Source of the DNA: Stenotrophomonas koreensis
Lineage (GTDB): Bacteria; Pseudomonadota; Gammaproteobacteria; Xanthomonadales; Xanthomonadaceae
Assembly: GCF_001431525.1 (NCBI RefSeq)
Contig: NZ_LDJH01000013.1
Location: 62,001-126,000 of the forward strand
Length of the DNA: 64,000 nucleotides
Reading direction: 5' to 3'
Shown here: piece by piece, positions 48,077 through 57,093 of the stretch
How positions within the stretch are numbered: the first letter of the stretch is position 1
Layout: each line of letters opens with the position of its first letter
Translations under genes and position numbers: made by a program
Notes under the pieces: generated by a model
The model's database searches: none
What the model saw: the letters and a program-made list of their open reading frames with translations, nothing else
What the model was told of the DNA's origin: nothing

Positions 48077-49090
48077 ATGATAGGCGGTAAGAAGAAGGCG
48101 GGGGCGGCAGTGGATGCTGCAGTCTTGCGATCAATGAATTACGAAGTGACCGTGGCAGATCTGGCCAGGCGCAGCCAGAAGCGGGCCTGGTGGGTAGCCG
48201 GTGTGTCACTGGCGGTGACGCTGATTCTGGCCGGTGCGATCTTCATGATGCTGCCGCTCAAGGAGCGGGAACCGTATCTGGTGGTTCTGGATCCGGTAAC
48301 CGGCAATGCCCAGGTCAGTCGTCTGGTGGCCTCGGCCGCCGATGGCCGTCTGTATGCCGATCAGGCGGTGGCGCGCTCGAACATCCACCGCTTTGTCGTG
48401 GCGCGTGAAAGCTACGACTACGACCTGATGATGACCTCCCAGTCCGGCGACTGGAAACTGCCGTTCCTGATGAGCACCGGCTCGGTCTCGGCCGAGATGC
48501 GTGCGCTATGGGGGCAGGGCAACCCGGCCAATCCCTCGATCCTGTACGGCAAGGATCGCGCGGTGCGTATCCGCATCCTGAGCATCGTGCTGGAGCGGGT
48601 CGGCGGGCCGCGGCGTGAGGGCGCGGCGACGGTGCGTTTCCAGCGCGTGCTGTTTGACAAAAAGAGCGGTGGCAGCCGTGTGATCGACAACAAGGTGGCC
48701 ATGATCGAGTTCGAATACAACCCGAACCTGCGTCTGAGTGATGCCGATCGTGTCCAGAATCCGCTCGGCTTCCAGGTCAAGACCTACCGTGTCGACAACG
48801 ATGCGGCCCTGACCACGCCGGGCGAGGTCGAGCTGGCGCCGGTGCCGGCGACAACCCTGCCTGACCTGTCTGTTGCGACGGGCCAGCCGGCGGTATCGGG
48901 CGCGGAGGGCGCAGCGCTGCCTGCAACCGGTGCCGTGGATCCGCTGCAGATCCAGCAACTGCAATTACAGCTTCAATTACTGCAGCAGCAGCAGCTGCAA
49001 CAGGGTCAGCTTCAGCAAGGACAGGAGCAGGTGGCAACCCCGGGAGCAATGGGCTCGTTGCCGCCGCCTAACGGAGATGTCGCACGATGA
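48077..49090 (+). CDS. virB8: T4SS inner-membrane protein VirB8
   Basis: A protein of 337 aa: cytoplasmic N-terminus, one membrane helix (VAGVSLAVTLILAGAIFMML), and the NTF2-like periplasmic VirB8 domain (VLDPVTGNAQV to NPLGFQVKTYRVD). After residue 245 it has a long Pro/Ala and then Gln/Leu-rich tail (QIQQLQLQLQLLQQQQLQQ) not found in typical VirB8. It forms part of the inner-membrane platform. ATG 48077 follows AGGGGG; its stop overlaps virB9 (ATGA). Confidence 0.92.
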   Translation: MIGGKKKAGAAVDAAVLRSMNYEVTVADLARRSQKRAWWVAGVSLAVTLILAGAIFMMLPLKEREPYLVVLDPVTGNAQVSRLVASAADGRLYADQAVARSNIHRFVVARESYDYDLMMTSQSGDWKLPFLMSTGSVSAEMRALWGQGNPANPSILYGKDRAVRIRILSIVLERVGGPRREGAATVRFQRVLFDKKSGGSRVIDNKVAMIEFEYNPNLRLSDADRVQNPLGFQVKTYRVDNDAALTTPGEVELAPVPATTLPDLSVATGQPAVSGAEGAALPATGAVDPLQIQQLQLQLQLLQQQQLQQGQLQQGQEQVATPGAMGSLPPPNGDVAR

Positions 49091-49905
49091 ATCGTAGTTC
49101 GAATTTGGCCTTGTCGGCTGCGCTGGCAGTGGCCGGGCTGGCCGCGGTGGTGCCAGTGGCCGTGGCCCAGGAAGTCCCTGCCGGTGCCGTGGCCGTGGGC
49201 CGGCGTGTTGTCGATACCTATGCCTATGTGCCTGATGCGGTCTATCCGGTGCGTACCGGGCTGGGCATCACCACCCAGATCGAGCTGGATCCTTCCGAGC
49301 AGATCCTGGATTACTCCACCGGTTTCAGCAGTGGCTGGGAATTGAGCCGGCGCGACAACGTTTTCTACCTGAAGCCGAAGAATGTTGATGTGGACACCAA
49401 CATGGTGGTCCGCACGGCCGCCCATTCCTACATCTTCGAACTGAAGGTGGTTGCCACCGACTGGCGTGAACTGTCCCAGGCCCGCGCAGCGGGTGTGCAG
49501 TACAAGATCCGCTTCAGCTATCCGCCGGAGAGCTTTGGCCCGGCGACCGCGACCGGTGCCGAACCGGAGCCGGAGCCGGTGGACCTGGTCAGGGCATCGA
49601 CAGCGATCGAGAAGGATCGTCGTTACCACTATGGCTATGACTATGCCACCCGCAGCAAGGCAGCCTGGATGGTTCCGGTTGCCGTGTATGACGACGGCCG
49701 CTTTACCTATATCCGCCTCAATGATGGTGTGGCCTTCCCGAGCGGCAATTTCCCGGCGGTGTATGCGCGTGAACGTGAGCGCTCGGAGGAGTTTGTGGTC
49801 AATACCACCGTGGAAGGAAGCACGATCATTGTTCATGGAACCTATCCCTACCTGTTGATGCGCCATGGCGACAACGTGGTCGGGCTGCGGAGGAAGAAGC
49901 AGTAA
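49087..49905 (+). CDS. virB9: T4SS core protein VirB9
   Basis: A protein of 272 aa: signal peptide (cleavage near AVAQEVP), N-terminal domain (RRVVDTYAYVPDAVYPVRTG), linker with EPEPEPVDL, and C-terminal domain (YHYGYDYATRSKAAWMVPVAVYDDGRFTYIRL) that contacts VirB7 and VirB10 in the outer-membrane ring. It overlaps virB8 and its TAATG stop-start joins virB10. Confidence 0.94.
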   Translation: MNRSSNLALSAALAVAGLAAVVPVAVAQEVPAGAVAVGRRVVDTYAYVPDAVYPVRTGLGITTQIELDPSEQILDYSTGFSSGWELSRRDNVFYLKPKNVDVDTNMVVRTAAHSYIFELKVVATDWRELSQARAAGVQYKIRFSYPPESFGPATATGAEPEPEPVDLVRASTAIEKDRRYHYGYDYATRSKAAWMVPVAVYDDGRFTYIRLNDGVAFPSGNFPAVYARERERSEEFVVNTTVEGSTIIVHGTYPYLLMRHGDNVVGLRRKKQ

Positions 49906-51101
49906 TGAGTCAGAATCCATCGGATAACCCGAACGATCCGGGCATGGTTGACCCTGCCCTGGTCAACAACCCCTATCTCAATGCTGCCCGTGCCGAGCCG
50001 GTCCCGGACCTGGACGCGGCTGCACCGCAGCTGCGGGTGGAAGAAAACCAGCGCATGAACCGCAAGGCGCTGATGTTTCTGGGCCTGCTGATCCTGCTGG
50101 TGCTGGGCATGGCCTGGTTGATGCTGGGGCGCAGCAGCAAGCCGGACAAGCCGGCCGCTGCGCCGCGCGAAGAGCGCCCGTATGTGCCCGATACGCCGAC
50201 GGTGGCACGGATGCCGGCTCTGCCGCCACCGGCCGAGCCGGTACCGATGGTGCCGCCGTTGCCGTTGGCCGAGCCGATGCCAATGCCCAGCGCCGGCGAT
50301 GATTCAACCCAGATGGCGGCACCGCGTGGGCCGAGCCTGCTGGCTCGTCGCATCGGTGATGCCGGCGGCCTGCCCGATGGCATGGTGGCCCAGTCCGATG
50401 TCGGTATGGGGATGATGCCCGGACCGGCGGGAATGCCTGCAGGCATAGGCAATGATGGCGGTATCCAGGCTCAGCTCAAGGATGTGGCCCAGGCCGGTTT
50501 CCTGCACCGGCGCGACACCCTGCTGCAGCGTGGCACCTATATCCGTTGCGTGCTGGAGACGCGTGTGGTCACCGACCATCCGGGTTTCACCAGCTGCATC
50601 GTCACCGAGCCGGTGTATTCCACGACCGGCCAGACCCTGTTGCTGCCGCGCGGCTCCAAGGTGTTTGGCAGCTACGGCGGGGCAATGACCGATCGTGTGC
50701 AGGTGATCTGGGACCGCATCACCACCCCCAACGGGGTTGACGTGACGATGTCCAGCCCGGGTGTGGATGGACTCGGCGGTGCCGGCCATCCGGGCGACCT
50801 GGACAACCACTGGGGGCAGAAGATTTCCAGCGCACTGTTGATCAGCCTGGTGGCCGACGGTTTCAAGTACGCCGCTGCCGAACATGGTCCGCGTGAGTAC
50901 GAGATCGGTGCCAACGGCACCATTGTCAGCACCCCGTATGAAAGTGCCACGGCCCGGACCATGGAGCGCATGGCCAATGACGTGCTCACCCAGCAGCTCA
51001 ACCGCAAGCCGACGGTCACCATCAACCAGGGCACCGTGGTCAATGTCTATGTCGCCCGCGATGTCGACTTCTCGGCTGTTGTGGCCAATCTGAAGCGCTG
51101 A
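49905..51101 (+). CDS. virB10: T4SS core channel protein VirB10
   Basis: A protein of 398 aa: cytoplasmic N-terminus, one membrane helix (ALMFLGLLILLVLGMAWLML) near residue 55, a Pro-rich periplasmic linker (residues 85-160), and the C-terminal beta-barrel/antenna domain with LLQRGTYIRCVLETRVV, LLLPRGSKVFGSYGGAMTDRVQVIWDRI and a final TVTINQGTVVNVYVARDVDFS. It spans both membranes. One-base overlap with virB9; virB11 starts eight bases later. Confidence 0.95.
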   Translation: MSQNPSDNPNDPGMVDPALVNNPYLNAARAEPVPDLDAAAPQLRVEENQRMNRKALMFLGLLILLVLGMAWLMLGRSSKPDKPAAAPREERPYVPDTPTVARMPALPPPAEPVPMVPPLPLAEPMPMPSAGDDSTQMAAPRGPSLLARRIGDAGGLPDGMVAQSDVGMGMMPGPAGMPAGIGNDGGIQAQLKDVAQAGFLHRRDTLLQRGTYIRCVLETRVVTDHPGFTSCIVTEPVYSTTGQTLLLPRGSKVFGSYGGAMTDRVQVIWDRITTPNGVDVTMSSPGVDGLGGAGHPGDLDNHWGQKISSALLISLVADGFKYAAAEHGPREYEIGANGTIVSTPYESATARTMERMANDVLTQQLNRKPTVTINQGTVVNVYVARDVDFSAVVANLKR

Positions 51102-51109
51102 GACGAGCA

Positions 51110-52144
51110 ATGGGCATGGCGATGGACATGGCGGCACTGGGCAATGCCTTCCTGGACTACCAGTTCCAGGCGCTGGGCATTGGCGATTACATCGCCAGCA
51201 ACGATGTCACCGAGATCTGCATCAACCGTCCCGGTGAGGTCTGGCTGGAAATCCGTGGCCAGTGGCAGCGGGTCGAGGTGCCGGGCATGACGTTCGAGCG
51301 TGCCCGCCAGTTCTGTGTGGCCATCGTCAATGAAAGCAATACCGGCCAGCGCATCACCGATACCGATCCGGTGGTGTCGCTGACCTTTCCCACCGGCCAG
51401 CGTGCACAGTTCGTCATTCCGCCGGCCTGCGAGCCGGGCACGGTGTCCATCACCATCCGCCTGCCGTCGCACCAGACCCGCAGCCTGGACCAGTACCAGC
51501 AGGACGGCTTCTTCGAGCGTGTGCTGGAAGGGGCGCCAAGCCTGAGCGCGCATGACCAGGAGCTACTGGAGCTGCGTGCCTCGCGCCAGTACGCGGATTT
51601 CTTCCGCAAGGCGGTGCACTACAAGAAGAACATCGTGGTGGCCGGTGCGACCGGTTCTGGCAAGACCACCTTCATGAAGGCGCTGGTCAACCACATTCCG
51701 GAAAACGAGCGGCTGGTGACCATCGAGGATGCGCGCGAGCTGTTCATTGCCCAGCCCAACGTGGTGCACCTGCTGTACTCCAAGGGCGGGCAGAGCACGG
51801 CCAATGTCACCGCCAAGAGCTGCATGGAGGCCTGCCTGCGCATGAAGCCGGACCGGATCATCCTGGCCGAGCTGCGTGGTGATGAGTCGTTCTACTTCAT
51901 CCGCAACTGTGCCTCCGGCCACCCGGGATCGATCACCAGCTGCCATGCCGGCAGCATTGGCCAGACCTGGGATCAGCTGGCGCTGATGGTCAAGGCATCG
52001 GCCGAAGGTTCGGGGCTGGAGTTTGATGTCATCAAGCGCTTGCTGCAGCTGACCATCGATGTGGTGGTGCATATCGCCGCGCACGGCGGCAGCCGCCACA
52101 TCACCGGTATCGACTTTGATCCACAACGGACCCTGGGGGCCTGA
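51110..52144 (+). CDS. virB11: T4SS assembly ATPase VirB11
   Basis: A protein of 344 aa: N-terminal domain, Walker A GATGSGKTTFMK near residue 180, Asp box TIEDARELF, Walker B RIILAELRGDESFYF, His box GHPGSITSCHAGS. It is the hexameric traffic ATPase that switches the system between pilus assembly and secretion. It starts ATGGGCATGGCG; the second in-frame ATG is also possible. It is cotranscribed with virB10 and virB1. Confidence 0.95.
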   Translation: MGMAMDMAALGNAFLDYQFQALGIGDYIASNDVTEICINRPGEVWLEIRGQWQRVEVPGMTFERARQFCVAIVNESNTGQRITDTDPVVSLTFPTGQRAQFVIPPACEPGTVSITIRLPSHQTRSLDQYQQDGFFERVLEGAPSLSAHDQELLELRASRQYADFFRKAVHYKKNIVVAGATGSGKTTFMKALVNHIPENERLVTIEDARELFIAQPNVVHLLYSKGGQSTANVTAKSCMEACLRMKPDRIILAELRGDESFYFIRNCASGHPGSITSCHAGSIGQTWDQLALMVKASAEGSGLEFDVIKRLLQLTIDVVVHIAAHGGSRHITGIDFDPQRTLGA

Positions 52145-52150
52145 AGCGCG

Positions 52151-52960
52151 ATGTTGCCGGGTTTGGAAATGATGGCTGCCTGCACCGATCTGGCCGTGCC
52201 TGGTCAGCTGATGCAGCATGTGGCCCAGGTCGAGTCCTCGCACAATCCCTACGCCATCGGCGTGGTCGGTGGCCGTCTGGTGCGCCAGCCGCGCAACCTG
52301 GCCGAGGCGGTCAGTACCGCGCAGATGCTGGAGCAGCAGGGACGCAATTTTTCGGTGGGCCTGGTCCAGGTCAACCGTTACAACCTGGCCAAGCAGGGCT
52401 TGGGCAGCTATGAGCAGGCCTTTGACGTGTGCAGCAATGTGCGTGCCGGTTCGCGCATCCTGGCCGAGTGCCATGCCCGCGCCGGCCAGGACTGGGGCAA
52501 GGCCTTCAGCTGCTACTACTCGGGCAACTTCACCACCGGCTATCGCCATGGCTATGTGCAGAAGGTGTTTGCCTCGCTGGCGCGCGATGCCCAGGCCAGC
52601 GCGCTGCTGGGGCGAAGCGAGCAGCTGGCCATTTCCCTGGCCGGCACCGACCAGCAGCGGATGGCCCGCCGCATCATCGACATGCCGGCACAGCGCAGCG
52701 CGCCACTGCCATTGCCGCGACGGGCCGAGCCATTGCCGGCCACGCGTTCGGTTGCGTTCGCGCCCGCAGCGGCGGCAATGCCGGACGCATCGCCGGCCAT
52801 TGCGCAGCCGCTCAGCGTGCAGGTGCGTGGGCAACCGGTGGCGCCCAGTGCGCTGGCCAGTGCCGCCACTGCGATGCCGGCTTCCGGGCAGCTGCCGCAG
52901 CCATCGACGGCCCTGCCGCCGCAGTCATTGCCCGAGCGCGACAGCGCCTGGGTGTTCTAG
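52151..52960 (+). CDS. virB1: T4SS lytic transglycosylase VirB1
   Basis: A protein of 269 aa with a catalytic transglycosylase domain: Glu in VAQVESSHNPYAIGVVGG, FSVGLVQVNRYNL, SCYYSGNFTTGYRHGYVQKV. The C-terminal 100 residues are Pro/Ala-rich and probably disordered. There is no classic signal peptide; the start MLPGLEMMAAC is short. It opens peptidoglycan for assembly of the secretion channel. It follows virB11 by six bases. Confidence 0.92.
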   Translation: MLPGLEMMAACTDLAVPGQLMQHVAQVESSHNPYAIGVVGGRLVRQPRNLAEAVSTAQMLEQQGRNFSVGLVQVNRYNLAKQGLGSYEQAFDVCSNVRAGSRILAECHARAGQDWGKAFSCYYSGNFTTGYRHGYVQKVFASLARDAQASALLGRSEQLAISLAGTDQQRMARRIIDMPAQRSAPLPLPRRAEPLPATRSVAFAPAAAAMPDASPAIAQPLSVQVRGQPVAPSALASAATAMPASGQLPQPSTALPPQSLPERDSAWVF

Positions 52961-53020
52961 CCGGTGTCCTGCCGGTCTATCCGGGCCATGTGCCCATTGT
53001 TCGCAAGTAGGAGAAAATCC

Positions 53021-53413
53021 ATGGAAAAGCAGGGAATCAAGCAGAAAGTCATCAAGGCCGGCAAGATCGCCCGCAACGCCAGCCTGTTGCTGGCGGTGAT
53101 GGTGACCCCGGTGCTGGCACAGGATCGCTACGCTGACACCGAAGGCAGCGTGTGCGGCTTCCTGGACAACATCAACGGCCTGCTGTCGATCGCCTCGATT
53201 GCCGTGGTGACCATCGCGATCATCTTCGCCGGTTACCAGATCGCCTTTGCCCACAAGCGCATTTCCGATGTCGCCCCGATCCTGATCGGTGGCCTGCTGA
53301 TCGGTGCCGCTGGCCAGATCGCCTCGATGATCATGCCGGAAAACGAGGCCTGCACCACCGGTACGACGACCGGCAGCATCAGCATCGAAGCCAGCCAGTA
53401 CGAGAATGCGTAA
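53021..53413 (+). CDS. virB2: T4SS major pilin VirB2
   Basis: A protein of 130 aa. ATG 53021 after TAGGAG begins a long signal peptide (ASLLLAVMVTPVLAQD). The mature pilin has two hydrophobic helices (LLSIASIAVVTIAIIFAGYQIAFA; IGGLLIGAAGQIASMIM) around the KRISD loop, and a polar C-terminal extension (residues 110-130) rich in Thr/Ser, as seen in Xanthomonadales VirB2. Two Cys (VCGF, EACT) may form a disulfide. Its end overlaps virB3 by eight bases. Confidence 0.92.
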   Translation: MEKQGIKQKVIKAGKIARNASLLLAVMVTPVLAQDRYADTEGSVCGFLDNINGLLSIASIAVVTIAIIFAGYQIAFAHKRISDVAPILIGGLLIGAAGQIASMIMPENEACTTGTTTGSISIEASQYENA

Positions 53414-53711
53414 AAACGCGATGTTTCGCGGCTGCACACGCCCAGCGATGTTCCTGGGCGTTCCGGTCGTGCCGTTTTTCGCCGGCGTCGGCGCGGTCCT
53501 GCTGGTCACGGTCTGGAGCAGGAATTATTTCCTGATCAGCCTGGTTCCGGTGGTGATCATGGTGATGCGGGCGATGGCCAAGCGCGACGAAATGATCTTT
53601 CGTCTGCTCGGCCTGAAACTGCAGTTCCGCTTGCGTACGCGCAACATTGCCCAAAACGGTGGCATGTGGGTTTACTCGCCCAATGACCACCGCAAGCAGC
53701 CTCCACGTTGA
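53406..53711 (+). CDS. virB3: T4SS protein VirB3
   Basis: A protein of 101 aa starting MRKNAMFRGCTRPAMFLGVP, followed by two hydrophobic helices (FFAGVGAVLLVTVW; YFLISLVPVVIMVMRAMAK) and FRLRTRNIAQNGGMWVYSP. It works with the VirB4 ATPase in the inner-membrane complex. Overlaps virB2; a hairpin separates it from virB4. Confidence 0.93.
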   Translation: MRKNAMFRGCTRPAMFLGVPVVPFFAGVGAVLLVTVWSRNYFLISLVPVVIMVMRAMAKRDEMIFRLLGLKLQFRLRTRNIAQNGGMWVYSPNDHRKQPPR

Positions 53712-53718
53712 CTCAAGC

Positions 53719-53740
53719 CCTGGCACCGCGTGGTGCCAGG
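53719..53740 (+). other. Stem-loop between virB3 and virB4
   Basis: CCTGGCACC (53719-53727), loop GCGT, GGTGCCAGG (53732-53740): a perfect 9-base-pair stem with no T-tract. It ends 22 bases before the preferred virB4 start and could limit or process the operon message there. Confidence 0.55.
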
Positions 53741-53762
53741 ACTTTCCTATCTGGTAAGTGTG

Positions 53763-56189
53763 ATGTTCAGTCCTAATGCCGCCATTGCCGACTTCGTGCC
53801 GTACTCCAGCCATGTCTCGCCGACGGTGATCAAGACCACCGGTGGCGACTACCTGATGACCTGGTTTCTGGGGGGGCTGCCGTTTGTCGGGCGCGAGGAA
53901 TGGGAGCTTGAACATCGCCACAACACCTTCAACCGCATGCTGCAGACCCTGCGTGCGCCGGACTACGTCAATGTGGCGTTCTGGGTGCACGATATCCGCC
54001 GCAAGGGCAGCATCAGCGGCAGCGGCAGTTATCGCCAGCGTTTCAACCAGGAGCTGTCCGATGCCTATTACGGCTCGCTGTCCGGTCAGCGGGTCATGCT
54101 CAACGAGCTCTACCTGACCCTGATCTACCGGCCGATCACCGGCGGCAAGGCGTTTGTCGAAAAGACCGACGACATCAGCAAGCTGCGGGCGATGGAAGAG
54201 CAGGCCGTGGCCAAGGTGATGGAGCTGGCCAGCAACGTCGAGGCGGTGCTGAAGGATTATTCGCCGCAGCGGCTGGGCATCTACGAAGCCAGCAACGGCA
54301 TGGTCTTTTCCGAGACCCTGGAATTCCTGGGCTACCTGCTCAACCGCGTCGCCGAGCCGGTGCCGGTGCTCAGTGCGCCGGTCAGTGGCTACCTGCCGGT
54401 CAGCAAGCAGACCTTCTCGGTCAAGACCGGCGATTACGTGATCACCACGCCGTCGGGCAGCAACCATTACGGCGCGATCCTGAACATCAAGGAATACCCG
54501 GACAGCACCTATCCGGGCATCCTCAATGGCCTGAAGTACCTGGATTTCGAATACGTCATCACCCACAGCTTCAGCCCGATCGGGCGCCAGGATGCGCTGC
54601 GCGTGCTCGACCGCACCAAGGGCCTGATGATCTCCTCCGGCGACAAGGCAGTCAGCCAGATCGTCGAGCTGGACGAGGCGATGGACCAGCTCAGCTCGGG
54701 CAACTTCGTGCTGGGCGAGTACCACTACATCATTGCCCTGTATGCCGACAGCCAGGCCGCGCTGCAGCAGCAGGTGGCCACCGCACGCGCCGAGCTGTCC
54801 AATGCCGGCTTTGTCTCGGCCAAGGAGGACGTGGCCATCGCCGCCTCCTTCTATTCCCAGCTGCCATGCAACTGGCGCTACCGCACGCGTCAGGCCAATG
54901 TCAGCTCGCTCAACTTCCTCGGGCTGTCGCCGCTGCACAACTTCGCCACCGGCAAGAAGGAGCGCAACCCCTGGGGGCAGTGCGTCACCGTGCTGCAGAC
55001 CACCAACGGCCAGCCGTACTACTTCAATTTCCACGCCACCCATCCGGCGGAAGATTCGCTGGGCGAAAAGGCGATCGCCAATACGATGGTGATCGGCAAG
55101 TCCGGTACCGGCAAGACCGCGCTGATCAACTTCCTGCTCAGCCAGGTGCAGAAATACGAGCCGGCACCGACCATTTTCTTCTTCGACAAGGACAAGGGCG
55201 CGGAGATCTTTGTGCGTGCCTGCGGCGGCAATTACCTGGCGCTGGAAAACGGCCAGCCGACCGGCTTCAATCCGTTCCAGTGCGAGCGCACCGATGCCAA
55301 CGTGCAGTTCCTGGCCGACCTGGTCAAGGTGCTGTGTGGCAAGAACGAGTACACCGCGCGCGAGGACGAGGATATCTTCCGGGCAGTGGAAAACATGCTC
55401 GACACGCCGATGCCGTTGCGCAGCATGACCAACTTCCAGAAGTCGCTGCCCAACATGGGCGATGACTCGCTGTATGCCCGCATCCGCAAATGGACCAACG
55501 GCAACTCGCTGGGCTGGGTGTTCGACAACCCACGCGATACCGTGGACCTGACCCGGGCCAACATCATCGGTTTTGACTATACCGACATCATCGACAACGC
55601 CGAAGTTCGCGTACCGGTGATCAACTACCTGCTGCACCGGCTGGAAGAGCTGATCGACGGCCGTCCACTGATCTATGTGATGGACGAGTTCTGGAAGATC
55701 CTCGATGGCAAGGGCGGGCTGAAGGAATTTGCCAAGAACAAGCAGAAGACCATTCGTAAGCAGAATGGTCTGGGCATTTTTGCCACCCAGAGCCCGGAGG
55801 ATGCCCTGGCCAGCGATATTGCCGCCGCATTGATCGAGCAGACCGCCACGCTGATCCTGCTGCCCAACCCGAATGCCTCCAAGAAGGATTACATCGAAGG
55901 GCTGAAGCTGACCGAGGCCGAGTTCGAGGTGGTGGTCAGCCTGGACGAGCGCTCACGTTGTTTCCTGGTCAAGCAGGGCCATTCCTCCACCGTGTGCCAG
56001 TTGAACCTGCGTGGGCTGGACGATGCACTGGCGGTGATTTCCGCCTCCACCGACAACATCGAGATCCTCAACCAGGTACTCAGGACCCGCTCGCGCGAAC
56101 TGGGGGTGCAGGTCGATGCCCTCACGCCCGAACAGTGGCTGGATGCGTTCTATGCCAACCGCAAGGGCTCGGGCAAGGCAGTTGCCTGA
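53763..56189 (+). CDS. virB4: T4SS ATPase VirB4
   Basis: A protein of about 808 aa (ATG 53763; the frame opens at GTG 53730 inside the upstream hairpin). N-terminal CagE/TrbE/VirB domain (FVPYSSHVSPTVIKTTGGDYLMTWFL), ATPase with Walker A GKSGTGKTALIN near residue 445, Walker B PLIYVMDEFWKIL near residue 640, and the FATQSPEDAL motif. It is the largest energiser of the system and anchors the inner-membrane complex. Followed by an 85-base gap and virB5. Confidence 0.95.
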   Translation: MFSPNAAIADFVPYSSHVSPTVIKTTGGDYLMTWFLGGLPFVGREEWELEHRHNTFNRMLQTLRAPDYVNVAFWVHDIRRKGSISGSGSYRQRFNQELSDAYYGSLSGQRVMLNELYLTLIYRPITGGKAFVEKTDDISKLRAMEEQAVAKVMELASNVEAVLKDYSPQRLGIYEASNGMVFSETLEFLGYLLNRVAEPVPVLSAPVSGYLPVSKQTFSVKTGDYVITTPSGSNHYGAILNIKEYPDSTYPGILNGLKYLDFEYVITHSFSPIGRQDALRVLDRTKGLMISSGDKAVSQIVELDEAMDQLSSGNFVLGEYHYIIALYADSQAALQQQVATARAELSNAGFVSAKEDVAIAASFYSQLPCNWRYRTRQANVSSLNFLGLSPLHNFATGKKERNPWGQCVTVLQTTNGQPYYFNFHATHPAEDSLGEKAIANTMVIGKSGTGKTALINFLLSQVQKYEPAPTIFFFDKDKGAEIFVRACGGNYLALENGQPTGFNPFQCERTDANVQFLADLVKVLCGKNEYTAREDEDIFRAVENMLDTPMPLRSMTNFQKSLPNMGDDSLYARIRKWTNGNSLGWVFDNPRDTVDLTRANIIGFDYTDIIDNAEVRVPVINYLLHRLEELIDGRPLIYVMDEFWKILDGKGGLKEFAKNKQKTIRKQNGLGIFATQSPEDALASDIAAALIEQTATLILLPNPNASKKDYIEGLKLTEAEFEVVVSLDERSRCFLVKQGHSSTVCQLNLRGLDDALAVISASTDNIEILNQVLRTRSRELGVQVDALTPEQWLDAFYANRKGSGKAVA

Positions 56190-56274
56190 CAGACCAGACA
56201 AAAGCGCGAAGTGCAGCACGGAAATCCGGCCCGCTACGCGTTATCGCTACACCATCTTGGACAAGGAGTAAGCC

Positions 56275-57048
56275 ATGATCCGAAATTCCACCACTTCGCT
56301 GTCACTGGGCGCTGTCATGGTCACGCTTTTTCTTTCGGCGATGACCCCATCGGCGCAGGCCGCCTGGAACGTCAATGACCGCACTGCACAGGATCTGCTG
56401 CGCCAGATCAAGCGCGACACCGGGCGTATTGATACCAGTACTGGCCAGATCCGTGACTATTTCAATGAGAAAAGGCAAACCGGCGAGCCGCTTTATCGCG
56501 TGATTGCGGATATTCCCCTGCCTGAAGGGCAGCAGCTTCCGCGGATTTCCGAGGATTTTGGTCTCAAGCAATCCTGTGGTGCCGAGTACTCCATGACTGC
56601 TGCGGATCTGCGTTCGCGCATGAGCGCCGGGTTTTCCCTCCCCGAAAATGCAAGCGAGCAGCAGATCAAGGAGCATCAATTGGCCGTGTGTGGTTCGATC
56701 CGGGTGCTGGCCAATATCCGTTACAACGAGTCCGTACAGCTGGTCAGCGAAGTCCTGCCGCAGATCAAGACCCGCTATCAGGAGCGGGTACTGCCGGCGC
56801 TGCGCAATGGGCACGACCGTGACTACAACAATGCCGGTCGCAACCAGGTGACGCTGCAGTCGGTCCAGTTCGAGTTTGATCTGGCACTGGCTACCCATCG
56901 GGAGCGCCAGCAGCAATATCAGCAGTACGAAGTCATGCTCGCCCAATACAATGATTATCTGGGGCGTCGGGTCATGGATGGTGGCAAGCGTGATGTCCTG
57001 GGCTCCCTGGTCGGGAGCAGTGTGATCCAGCTGGCCCTGGGGCTGTGA
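56275..57048 (+). CDS. virB5: T4SS minor pilin/tip protein VirB5
   Basis: A protein of 257 aa: signal peptide (LGAVMVTLFLSAMTPSAQAAW), then a mostly helical, Gln-rich mature protein (QQIKEHQLAVCGSIRVLANIRYNESVQLV; ATHRERQQQYQQYEVMLAQYND) with two Cys. Identification rests on its position between virB4 and virB6 and on the helical profile; sequence similarity of VirB5 proteins is low. GGAG precedes ATG 56275. Confidence 0.8.
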   Translation: MIRNSTTSLSLGAVMVTLFLSAMTPSAQAAWNVNDRTAQDLLRQIKRDTGRIDTSTGQIRDYFNEKRQTGEPLYRVIADIPLPEGQQLPRISEDFGLKQSCGAEYSMTAADLRSRMSAGFSLPENASEQQIKEHQLAVCGSIRVLANIRYNESVQLVSEVLPQIKTRYQERVLPALRNGHDRDYNNAGRNQVTLQSVQFEFDLALATHRERQQQYQQYEVMLAQYNDYLGRRVMDGGKRDVLGSLVGSSVIQLALGL

Positions 57049-57093
57049 CCTTGATGGTTGGCATGGCAGCAGTATTTGATTGGATGAGTGACT

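Noticed and set aside
53379..55637. Minus-strand open frame of 752 codons opposite virB3/virB4
   Set aside because: Shadow of virB4 with no protein signatures.
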